From the NCBI RefSeq assembly GCF_042678385.1, contig NZ_JBHUDY010000001.1, positions 1,984,001 to 2,048,000 on the forward strand: a DNA stretch of 64,000 nucleotides. The letters are read 5' to 3'. A program made the translations under genes and the position numbers. The notes beneath the pieces were generated by a model. The model saw nothing but the letters and a program-made list of their open reading frames with translations. It was not told the DNA's origin and searched no databases. Below, one piece after another: positions 9,256 through 16,166 of this stretch. Numbering within the stretch: position 1 is the stretch's first letter; each line of letters opens with the position of its first letter. The DNA is from Sphingomonas_B tabacisoli. GTDB taxonomy: Bacteria > Pseudomonadota > Alphaproteobacteria > Sphingomonadales > Sphingomonadaceae.

Positions 9256-9538
9256 CGATCTTTCCGGCCTGGTCGAGCGCGATTGTCAGCCGGTCGGCCC
9301 GGATGTCCATCGTCACCATCTGGCCCGGCCGGACCACGCGCACGACCGCCGCGCCGCTTGCCTCACGCGCTTGATCGGCCGTGGCGTCGGTGAATGCCTG
9401 GCCGACCAGCTTCTGCAAATCCTCGGCGTCGCAGCCTTCCATGGCCGGCGGCGTAGCAAGTTTGGGCCGCGCCGTGCCAGTCTTCTCGGCGAAGCTCGGC
9501 CCAAGCATCAGCGCGGCTGCAAGTATCAACCTGATCAT
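9236..9538 (-). CDS. Peptidase inhibitor I78 family protein, exported
   Basis: A 100-residue protein with an N-terminal signal peptide (MIRLILAAALMLGPSFAE). The mature part follows the I78 inhibitor layout: GCDAEDLQKLVGQ at the start, a central VRVVRPGQMVTMD core, then RADRLTIALD and a final VRCG, so the first and last segments each carry one cysteine that could form a disulfide. I78 proteins resemble potato-inhibitor-I-like folds and are thought to inhibit serine peptidases in the periplasm. Its ATG overlaps the nadC stop codon (ATGA), so it is translated with nadC although no functional link is known. Confidence 0.8.
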   Translation of the reverse strand: MIRLILAAALMLGPSFAEKTGTARPKLATPPAMEGCDAEDLQKLVGQAFTDATADQAREASGAAVVRVVRPGQMVTMDIRADRLTIALDQAGKIVSVRCG

Positions 9539-10383
9539 AAGCTCACGAAATCCAGTCCGATGTCGGCCGCCGGCGCGCTTTGCGTGATCCGGCCGACCGA
9601 AATGAAGTCGACGCCCGTCTCGGCGGTTGCCCGGATCGTCTCCAGCCGCACGCCGCCCGATGCTTCGGTCGGCACCCTGCCGCCAATCAGAGTGACCGCG
9701 CCGCGCAATACCGGCGGGTCCATATTGTCGAGGAGCAGCCGCGTAGCGCCCGCGGTCAAAGCCGGCTCGATCTGATCGACACGATCGACCTCGACGATGA
9801 TCTCGGCGATGCCCGCGTCCTTCGCGCGTCGTACCGCCTCGCCGACGCCGCCGGCGACCGCGACATGATTGTCCTTGATCATCGCCGCATCCCACAGCCC
9901 CATGCGGTGATTGCGCGCGCCGCCCATCCGCGTCGCGTATTTCTCGAGCAGGCGCAGGCCGGGAATGGTCTTGCGCGTGTCGAGCAAAGTCGCGCCGGTG
10001 CCGGCGATCGCATCCACATAGCGCCGGGTTAGCGTCGCGATCCCCGACAGATGCTGAACGGTGTTGAGCGCCGACCGCTCCGCGGTGAGCATCGCCCGCG
10101 CCTTGCCCCGCAGACGCATCAGGTCGGTTCCGGCCGCGACCTGCTGGCCATCCTCTGCCAGCATCTCGATTTGGACGTCCGGATCGAGCTCGCGAAAGAA
10201 TGCGGCGGCGATCGGCAGGCCCGCGACCGTGATCGCGTCCCGACTGTCCATCACGCCTTCGAAGCGCAAATCGGCGGGTATGACGGCATCCGACGTGATG
10301 TCGCCCGCCTCGCCCAGGTCTTCACCCAGGGTGGACTCGATGAATGCCTGAAGGTCGAAGCCTTCGATTGCGCCCCTAGTCAC
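9535..10383 (-). CDS. nadC: Nicotinate-nucleotide pyrophosphorylase (carboxylating)
   Basis: A 282-residue quinolinate phosphoribosyltransferase, which converts quinolinate and PRPP to nicotinate mononucleotide, CO2 and pyrophosphate in NAD synthesis. Recognisable blocks are LGEDLGEAGDITSDAVIP near the N-terminus, ERSALNTVQHLSGIAT, LDTRKTIPGLR and KYATRMGGARNHRMGL; the arginine and lysine residues in these line the phosphoribosyl and quinolinate sites. The start overlaps the end of nadA by eight bases, so the genes form a tight operon. No nadB for L-aspartate oxidation is seen in the window. Confidence 0.96.
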   Translation of the reverse strand: MTRGAIEGFDLQAFIESTLGEDLGEAGDITSDAVIPADLRFEGVMDSRDAITVAGLPIAAAFFRELDPDVQIEMLAEDGQQVAAGTDLMRLRGKARAMLTAERSALNTVQHLSGIATLTRRYVDAIAGTGATLLDTRKTIPGLRLLEKYATRMGGARNHRMGLWDAAMIKDNHVAVAGGVGEAVRRAKDAGIAEIIVEVDRVDQIEPALTAGATRLLLDNMDPPVLRGAVTLIGGRVPTEASGGVRLETIRATAETGVDFISVGRITQSAPAADIGLDFVSL

Positions 10384-11386
10384 CGGTCACGCGCACCGGG
10401 CCAAGATCGCCCAGCCCAACCGTGCCGCTCGCCATCGCCAGCATGCGGTCGAGGCTAGTCTTCGCCTTCAGGCGAAGGTCTTCATCCAGTTCGATGCGCG
10501 GCTCCAGGTCGCGGAGCGCGACGTAGAGCTTCTCCATCGTGTTAAGCGCCATGTAGGGGCAGATGTTGCAGTTGCAGTTTCCGTCCGCGCCGGGCGCGCC
10601 GATGAAATTCTTGTCCGGCACCGCCTTCTGCATCTGGTGGATGATGTGCGGCTCGGTCGCGACGATCACCGTGTCGGCATCGGTCTTCTTGGCGAATTCG
10701 AGAATCGCACTGGTCGAGCCGACATAGTCGGCGTGGTCGAGCAGATGCGGCGGGCATTCGGGGTGCGCCGCGATCGGCGCATCCGGATGCTGGGCCTTCA
10801 GCTTCAGCAGCTCGGTTTCCGAAAACGCTTCGTGGACGATGCACACGCCCGGCCACAGCAGCAGCTCGCGCCCGGTCTTGCGCGCCAGATATCCGCCGAG
10901 ATTCCGGTCCGGCCCGAAGATGATCTTCTGCTCTTTCGGTATCTGCATCAGGATTTTTTCGGCGGACGACGACGTGACGATCACGTCGCTCAGGGCTTTC
11001 ACTGCCGCCGAGCAGTTGATGTAGGTCAGCGCGATGTGATCGGGGTGCTCGGCGCGGAAAGCGGCGAACCGCTCGGGCGGGCAGCTATCCTCGAGGCTGC
11101 AGCCCGCGTCCATGTCGGGCAGCACGACGATCTTCTCGGGCGACAGGATTTTCGCCGTCTCGGCCATGAAACGCACGCCACAAAAGGCGATCACGTCGGC
11201 GTTCGTCTCCTGCGCCTTGCGGCTCAGTTCCAGGCTGTCGCCAACGAAATCGGCCAAGTCCTGCAGTTCCGGCTTCTGGTAATAATGCGCAAGGATGACC
11301 GCGTTGCGCTCCTTGCGTAGCCGGTCGATTTCGGCCCTGAGATCGAGGCCGGCGAGCGTCCCGCCAATGCCGCTGCGTGCGTCCAT
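10376..11386 (-). CDS. nadA: Quinolinate synthase NadA
   Basis: A 336-residue enzyme that joins iminoaspartate and dihydroxyacetone phosphate to give quinolinate using a [4Fe-4S] cluster. The family pattern is clear: VILAHYYQKPELQDLADFVG at the N-terminus, GVRFMAETAKIL, DMDAGCSLEDSCPP, TYINCSAAVKA and the C-terminal NCNCNICPYMALNTMEKL, which together supply the conserved cluster cysteines. It is the first gene of the nadA-nadC-I78 unit. The promoter region upstream also holds a sphingomonad-style palindromic repeat at 11399-11491. Confidence 0.96.
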   Translation of the reverse strand: MDARSGIGGTLAGLDLRAEIDRLRKERNAVILAHYYQKPELQDLADFVGDSLELSRKAQETNADVIAFCGVRFMAETAKILSPEKIVVLPDMDAGCSLEDSCPPERFAAFRAEHPDHIALTYINCSAAVKALSDVIVTSSSAEKILMQIPKEQKIIFGPDRNLGGYLARKTGRELLLWPGVCIVHEAFSETELLKLKAQHPDAPIAAHPECPPHLLDHADYVGSTSAILEFAKKTDADTVIVATEPHIIHQMQKAVPDKNFIGAPGADGNCNCNICPYMALNTMEKLYVALRDLEPRIELDEDLRLKAKTSLDRMLAMASGTVGLGDLGPVRVTGD

Positions 11387-11398
11387 TCTCGCTTTAAA

Positions 11399-11491
11399 CT
11401 CCGTTCGGGCTGAGCTTGTCGAAGCCCTGCCCTTTCTTCAACGCATGAGAAAGAGAAAAGCAGGCCTTCGACAAGCTCAGGCTGAACGGAG
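11399..11491. repeat. Palindromic intergenic repeat, 32-bp arms
   Basis: Two 32-base arms (11399-11430 and 11460-11491) are reverse complements with three mismatches, separated by a 29-base AG/CT-rich loop. The core is GAGCTTGTCGAAG in one arm and CTTCGACAAGCTC in the other. Repeats with this core are scattered through many proteobacterial genomes and behave like REP-type elements. It fills most of the gap between nadA and the DUF4230 gene, so it could form a large hairpin in the leader of nadA or the tail of neighbouring transcripts. Confidence 0.8.
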
Positions 11492-11523
11492 ATGGGAAGA
11501 GCTTTACTGCAAATCCACCCACC

Positions 11524-12201
11524 TTAGCGGTTGCCGACCACCTCGTTCATCGGCGTCGATCGATCCATTTGCTCCGGCGACCGCCCTTCCTCCGGAAAGC
11601 GCACGACGACGCGGGCATCGAGGCCGGCGGCGCGGAGCGGCAAGGCGAAATTGCGCTCGACGGCGCGGCGCGTCGCCTCCCGCGCGATCTGCATTGGGGT
11701 CGGCGCCTGCGCCTGGCGGAGCAGCTCGGCCTGCGCCGCCTTTCTGTTGGCCGCATCCAGCTGATCGCCGGCATTGGTCAGGCGCATCAGCAGGCCGCCG
11801 CCGTCATATTCGCGCACGGCGTTCAGATCGACTTGCGGACCCGCGATCTCGATCGACGGCAATGTGACGGTGAGTTCCCTGGCCGCGGCATCCCAGCTCA
11901 GATTCTGCGGGCCCAGCTTCCCGAGATCGACCTCATAGCGGACCGTGCCCGGCATGATCAGCGTCTTGCGCGCGGTCAGCCCCAGCCGGCTCTGCTCGGA
12001 CGTCACCACCGCGACATAGCTGGCGACGAAGGTCGTCAAGCGGTTCTGCTCGCGCATGCCTTCGAGTGTCGACGAGACGATCGTCTCGGGATCGGGCGCG
12101 AATTTCGAGACGAGGTAGCTGCGCAGCACGAAGAATCCGCCGATCAGCAGGGCAAGCGCAACGGCGCCGCCGATCAGCGCGCTGCGGAGTTCGCGCGTCA
12201 A
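11524..12201 (-). CDS. DUF4230 membrane-anchored protein
   Basis: A 225-residue protein with one N-terminal transmembrane segment (ALIGGAVALALLIGGFFVL) and a long extracytoplasmic part. The core matches DUF4230: TFVASYVAVVTSEQ, KTLIMPGTVRYEVDL and a following ELTVTLPSIEI strand block. The function is unknown. The frame opens with TTG at 12201, overlapping the stop of the upstream hydrolase gene (TTGA), with GGAG nine bases ahead; no ATG lies close by. Coupling to the metallo-beta-lactamase-fold gene suggests one transcript. Confidence 0.78.
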   Translation of the reverse strand: MTRELRSALIGGAVALALLIGGFFVLRSYLVSKFAPDPETIVSSTLEGMREQNRLTTFVASYVAVVTSEQSRLGLTARKTLIMPGTVRYEVDLGKLGPQNLSWDAAARELTVTLPSIEIAGPQVDLNAVREYDGGGLLMRLTNAGDQLDAANRKAAQAELLRQAQAPTPMQIAREATRRAVERNFALPLRAAGLDARVVVRFPEEGRSPEQMDRSTPMNEVVGNR

Positions 12202-13055
12202 GCCGCGAGGCTCCAGTTCTCGCCTTGCTGCCGCGCGATGCCCCGGTCGCGCAGATCGATCAGATGCGCGAGCACCGAGCGCCCCGCCGCGCCGTGCAGG
12301 CGCGGGTCGATCCCCACATACATGCGCTCGACCATGGCCGGGATCGCGCCGACATCTTCCTTCAGCAGCCGCAGGATCTGCCCCTCGCGCTGCTTGCGAT
12401 GGCCGGCCAGCCCGCGGACGAAGCGCTGCGGGTTCTCGATCGGATCGCCATGCGCGGGATAATAGATGCGATCGCTGCGCTGCATCAGCCGATCGAGGCT
12501 CGCCATATAGGCGGCCATGTCGCCGTCGGGAGGCGACACCACGGTCGTCGACCAGCCCATAACATGATCGCCGGTGAACAACGCGCCGCTTTCGTTCAGC
12601 GCGAAGCAGAGATGGTTGGAGGTGTGGCCGGGGGTCGCGACCGCCTCCAGCGTCCAGCCGGGGGCGGAGACCTGTTCGCCGTCGCTCAACACGCGATCCG
12701 GCGCGTAGGTGTCGTCGAACGAGGCATCGGCCCGGGGCCCCAGATCCTCCAGCACCAGAGGCGCGCAGCCGATCACCGGCGCGCCCGTTGCCGCCTTCAA
12801 TGCCGGCGCGGCGGGGCTATGGTCGCGGTGGGTGTGGGTGCACAGGATTGCGACGACCGTCTCGTCGCGGACGGCCGCGATCAGCGCTTCGATATGGGCG
12901 GGCTCGTCCGGCCCGGGATCGATCACCGCAACTTCGCCGCGGCCGACGATATAGGTCTGCGTGCCGGTGTAGGTGAACGGCCCCGGGTTGGCCGCCAGCA
13001 CGCGGCGGACCAGCGGCTCCAGTTCGACGACTTGTCCCGTAGGCAGCGTGCTCAT
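12198..13055 (-). CDS. Metallo-beta-lactamase-fold hydrolase
   Basis: A 285-residue MBL-fold protein from the ATG at 13055 (MSTLPTGQVVELEPL). The metal site is intact: THTHRDHSPAA gives the HxHxDH motif, ATPGHTSNHLCF the next histidine, FTGDHVMGW the bridging aspartate and YYPAHGDPI the last histidine. A C-terminal winged-helix-like region follows (HRKQREGQILRLL onward), as in the LACTB2/GloB-like group of hydroxyacylglutathione hydrolase relatives. The substrate cannot be read from the sequence. Upstream in-frame codons exist but run over a low-complexity stretch before the family start. Confidence 0.85.
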   Translation of the reverse strand: MSTLPTGQVVELEPLVRRVLAANPGPFTYTGTQTYIVGRGEVAVIDPGPDEPAHIEALIAAVRDETVVAILCTHTHRDHSPAAPALKAATGAPVIGCAPLVLEDLGPRADASFDDTYAPDRVLSDGEQVSAPGWTLEAVATPGHTSNHLCFALNESGALFTGDHVMGWSTTVVSPPDGDMAAYMASLDRLMQRSDRIYYPAHGDPIENPQRFVRGLAGHRKQREGQILRLLKEDVGAIPAMVERMYVGIDPRLHGAAGRSVLAHLIDLRDRGIARQQGENWSLAA

Positions 13056-13096
13056 GGGCGGGAGCGATGAAGCCGCCCCCGCCCCAAGGCAAGAAA

Positions 13097-14713
13097 CTAT
13101 TTCTCGGTCTTGAGTCGCGCGATCTCGCGGTCGATGCTTGCGAGCGCCTGCTCGCGGGCACGGCGCGCCCAATCGTCGTTCAGCGAAGCGGCGACCGAGC
13201 TCCGCGCCTGCTCCAGCGAGGCGATCAACTGCTTGCGCATCTTCGCGCGCTCCGCAGGCGACATGGCCCCACAGCGAACGACGGCGTTTCCGCCGTCGTC
13301 TGAGTGAATAGCGATGGTCTTCGTATTGGGACAGCTTCGGTTGATGACGGCGGGGTGCACCCGCACCGCCTCCCGCGCCGAAGCCCGCGCTTCGGCCGCA
13401 GCTTCCATCGCATCCCGCTGGGCGTCGCGGGCCGCTTCCATCGCGTCGCGCTGGGCATCGCGCGCTGCTTCCATCGCCTCGCGCTGTGCTTCGCGCACGG
13501 ATTGCTGAACTTCGCGATTGATCGCGGCGGTGTCGACGAATGCGTCGTCCTGATCCTGCGACCAGCTCACCGTGAACAGCCCCGCGACCGGGGCGACGGG
13601 AGCCACCGGCGCAACCGGTGCGGCAACCGACGGTGGCGGCAACGGCGCTCCCGGAGCCGGCGCGGCATGCGGAGACGCCGGCGCCTTGGGCGCGACCGGC
13701 GCCACGGCAACCGGTGCTGGCGCTGTCGGAGCCACGGCCGGCACCACCGGCGCCAGCGCGGTGCGGACCTGCAGTTCCACTTTCTTGCTGGTCTCGGCGG
13801 CGATCCCGTTCGAGGCCGTCAGCATCAGGCCGCCGCCGACCAGGCCGGCCGCGATCATGCTGCCGACACGCGCCCGGCGTTCGTTCCAGCGATACACACG
13901 CATCATCTTCAGTCTCCTCTTGAGGTCATCCCCGGCCCCAAGAGCGCAAGCGGCCACCGGCAAGCGGTCGCAGGCGGATTTCAACAGCGCCGAACCATAG
14001 GCATGGCGCTCGTCAGGCGTGGCGCGCGCCAGCACGACCGCGTCGCAAGCCAGTTCCTGGTCGACGCGGAAAGCGCGGTGCGCGAAGTGCGCAATCGGGT
14101 TCCACCAGTGCAGCGCCAGCACGACGAGGGCGGCGAAGTTGGCGGACATGTCGCAGCGGCGGTGGTGCTGGACTTCGTGCTCGATCGCGAGGCGAAGCTC
14201 ATCCCGCTCGTAGCGGCGGCGATAATCCTCGGGCAGCACGACCGTCTTCAGAAAGATACCGGCGGCGAATGGGCCACGAGCCATAGGGCTTGCGCAAACC
14301 TCGACGCCGTCGCGATCGAAGCGTGGCAACTGCGTCGCTTCAACCAGCGCGCGGCGGACGAACCTGCGATAGGACCAGATATGCCAGCCAAGGAACGTCA
14401 GCGCACCGGCGCCCCACAGGCAGGCGATCAGCAGCGGCCAGTCGATCGGCGACGCGGCGACCGGATCGACTGCTTCGGTGCGGAACGCCGCCGCGGCGGC
14501 GAGCAGCGCCTCGACATTGGCGGGAAGCTTGTGAATCGGCGCCGGCACCACGGTCTGGGGCAAGGGCGGCAGCAGCATGCGAAGCGCCGGCAGCAGCCAC
14601 AGCCCATAGGCGATGTGCGGCCCGAAATGGCGGGACACCGGGCCGCGGATGGCCAGGACCGCCAGCATCAGCAAAGTGCTGGCGATCAGCGTCTCGATGG
14701 CCCAGCCGATCAT
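13097..14713 (-). CDS. BlaR1-like M56 family membrane metallopeptidase
   Basis: A 538-residue protein with N-terminal transmembrane helices and an M56 peptidase domain. The HEXXH zinc motif is H179-E-V-Q-H183 in AIEHEVQHHRRCD, followed by DQELACDAVVLAR. After a further membrane helix (about 284-304) comes an Ala/Pro-rich linker (318-377), then a charged helix built from three 11-residue repeats (about 404-440), and a C-terminal region with two cysteines and a helical tail. In BlaR1/MecR1 systems an outside ligand activates cleavage of the BlaI repressor. Here the penicillin-binding sensor domain is replaced by the linker and helical tail, so the signal is unknown. Its ATG overlaps the blaI stop. 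Confidence 0.88.
   Translation of the reverse strand: MIGWAIETLIASTLLMLAVLAIRGPVSRHFGPHIAYGLWLLPALRMLLPPLPQTVVPAPIHKLPANVEALLAAAAAFRTEAVDPVAASPIDWPLLIACLWGAGALTFLGWHIWSYRRFVRRALVEATQLPRFDRDGVEVCASPMARGPFAAGIFLKTVVLPEDYRRRYERDELRLAIEHEVQHHRRCDMSANFAALVVLALHWWNPIAHFAHRAFRVDQELACDAVVLARATPDERHAYGSALLKSACDRLPVAACALGAGDDLKRRLKMMRVYRWNERRARVGSMIAAGLVGGGLMLTASNGIAAETSKKVELQVRTALAPVVPAVAPTAPAPVAVAPVAPKAPASPHAAPAPGAPLPPPSVAAPVAPVAPVAPVAGLFTVSWSQDQDDAFVDTAAINREVQQSVREAQREAMEAARDAQRDAMEAARDAQRDAMEAAAEARASAREAVRVHPAVINRSCPNTKTIAIHSDDGGNAVVRCGAMSPAERAKMRKQLIASLEQARSSVAASLNDDWARRAREQALASIDREIARLKTEK
13401..13499. repeat. 33-bp tandem repeat, three copies, coding
   Basis: Three adjacent 33-base units start at 13401, 13434 and 13467, each opening with GCTTCCATCGC on the plus strand. 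They encode the 11-residue DAQRDAMEAAR-type repeat in the extracytoplasmic helix of the M56 protein. The units differ at third positions, so the repeat is not a recent duplication, but the number may vary between strains. Confidence 0.85.
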
Positions 14714-15078
14714 GGCTTCAGCTCCTTGAGCAGCGCCTCCAGTTCGGCGATGTCGTCGGCGGAGAGCGAGCGGCGTTCGGCGAGATGCGCGATCAGCGGC
14801 GTCACGCGCCCACCAAATAGCCGGTCGACCAGCTTCTCCGATTCGCGCCCGACATAGGCTTCGCGCTCGATCGCCGGCCGATAAAGGAAACGTCGTCCCT
14901 CCGCCTCATGCGCGATCGCACCCTTGGCCAGCAGCCGCGACAGCAAGGTCTTTACGGTGTGGACGCTCCAGCCGCGCTTCGGGCCGGCGCGCTCGGCGAC
15001 CTCGGCGGCTGTGAGGGGCTGTTGTTCCCAGAGCACTTCCATCACGGCGTGCTCGGCTTCGCTGATCCGTTCAGCCAT
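14710..15078 (-). CDS. BlaI/MecI/CopY family repressor
   Basis: A 122-residue winged-helix repressor. The N-terminal domain reads ISEAEHAVMEVLWEQQPLTA, then GWSVHTVKTLLSRLLAKG as the recognition region and a wing ending FLYRP; a C-terminal helical dimerisation part follows. BlaI-type repressors bind TACAnnTGTA-like sites and are removed by cleavage when the M56 partner is activated. The stop overlaps the ATG of the M56 gene, so this is a standard two-gene signalling operon. No beta-lactamase gene is adjacent; the targets are unknown. Confidence 0.93.
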   Translation of the reverse strand: MAERISEAEHAVMEVLWEQQPLTAAEVAERAGPKRGWSVHTVKTLLSRLLAKGAIAHEAEGRRFLYRPAIEREAYVGRESEKLVDRLFGGRVTPLIAHLAERRSLSADDIAELEALLKELKP

Positions 15079-15104
15079 ATCCCCGGTCCCTGATCGTTAT
15101 TACG

Positions 15105-15118
15105 ATTACAGGTGTCAT
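15105..15118. promoter_or_regulatory. Candidate BlaI operator in the promoter of the blaI-M56 operon
   Basis: ATTACAGGTGTCAT is a near palindrome around TACAnnTGTC, one base from the TACAnnTGTA core used by BlaI/CopY repressors. It lies 27 bases before the blaI start. On the minus strand a TTGACT hexamer (15132-15137) precedes it by about 13 bases, so the site would lie in the spacer and -10 area of a promoter reading into blaI. Autoregulation is usual in this family; the site is inferred from sequence alone. Confidence 0.5.
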
Positions 15119-15149
15119 CGTTTTGCTGAACAGTCAATGAATGACTGCA

Positions 15150-15959
15150 TCACGGACGGTTGGAAATCATCCCCATTCGCCCGTAATCGGAGATATGCGA
15201 CGGATGTTTGCGATGCAGCCGGCCGAAGATTTCGCTCGCAGACCGGTTCAGCTCGTCCCGCGTCACGCCATGAGGGCAGACCAGCTCAAGCGGCAGATTT
15301 CGCTCCAAGCGGTCGAGAAAGTTCTTGTCGACTTCCCCGCCCCGCTCCTCCAGCTCCTCGGCAAAGGCATCGAGAAGACGAGACAAAACGGCTTCCCGCG
15401 CCGTCACTACCGGAGCAGGTATGGCCGCCTCTCGCATCTGCGATGCCTGGCGGTGCTTCACCAGGTAGAGCAGGTAAAGCGACAGGAAAGACACGCAATA
15501 GCCCGCCCAGAACATGGCCCAGCGCGTATTGTCGGCAACGGAGGAGATCGGCTCCGGCGCCACGGCCGCATAGAGATTGCGCGCCGTCCAGACGATCACC
15601 GACGCGCAGATGGCGGCGAACACGATCCTTGTAACCGTGACTTTGCGCGCGAAAGTATCTTCGTCGATTTGCGCCAGGATCAGCCCCACGAGCAGCGCGC
15701 CGATGCCCGTCGCTGTGAACCGAATGCCCGACCACAATGGCGCGTCGGTCATGATTGTGAACGCGCGCAGCGTGAAGATGACGTAGGTCAGCGCCCAGAA
15801 CAGCGCCGCAAATGCCGTCGGCATCAGCAGGTTGCCCCGCCGGGGGTGAACGGCCTCGAACGCGATCGCGTCTATCGAGCGCGCCCAAACGGAAGATGAG
15901 CGCCGTTCAGCCATCGCGGCGAGAAAGGCGATCTGGCCCAGCGCGTCGTCGTCCAACAT
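15150..15959 (-). CDS. Four-helix membrane protein of unknown function
   Basis: A protein of 269 residues from the ATG at 15959, or 279 from a GTG at 15989; GGTGGGGG before the ATG favours the shorter form. Four hydrophobic segments are visible, roughly LLMPTAFAALFWALTYVIF, SGIRFTATGIGALLVGLIL, IVFAAICASVIVWTA and AMFWAGYCVSFLSLYLLYLV, followed by a soluble C-terminal half rich in Glu, Arg and Leu. I do not recognise a family. The C-terminal part contains a helix-like AREAVLSRLLDAFAEELEE block. It stands alone between the blaI promoter and the MFS gene. Confidence 0.65.
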   Translation of the reverse strand: MLDDDALGQIAFLAAMAERRSSSVWARSIDAIAFEAVHPRRGNLLMPTAFAALFWALTYVIFTLRAFTIMTDAPLWSGIRFTATGIGALLVGLILAQIDEDTFARKVTVTRIVFAAICASVIVWTARNLYAAVAPEPISSVADNTRWAMFWAGYCVSFLSLYLLYLVKHRQASQMREAAIPAPVVTAREAVLSRLLDAFAEELEERGGEVDKNFLDRLERNLPLELVCPHGVTRDELNRSASEIFGRLHRKHPSHISDYGRMGMISNRP

Positions 15960-16100
15960 GTCCCCCACCCTGTTCGATGGCGCAACCACCCCCGGTACGC
16001 CGCATTCTCCAATCGCCCGAGATACTTAAGGCACAAACGTTTTCGCGCAAATGATTTAATATATCGTATGAGGTGTGGCGGGCGTTGAAGGTCGCTGCAG

Positions 16101-16166
16101 CAGCTTACCAACCCATCTGATTTCTCAGCTTGACCGATTCGGATCGGTCAATGGATCGGTAAGCTG
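16101..16166. repeat. Nested inverted repeat over the 3' end of the MFS gene
   Basis: An outer pair CAGCTTACC (16101-16109) and GGTAAGCTG (16158-16166) encloses a near-perfect palindrome TTGACCGATTCGGATCGGTC (from 16130). The stop codon of the MFS gene (16125-16127) lies inside. The structure could end or protect the transcript, but there is no T-run after it on the minus strand, so a classical intrinsic terminator is not supported. Confidence 0.5.
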
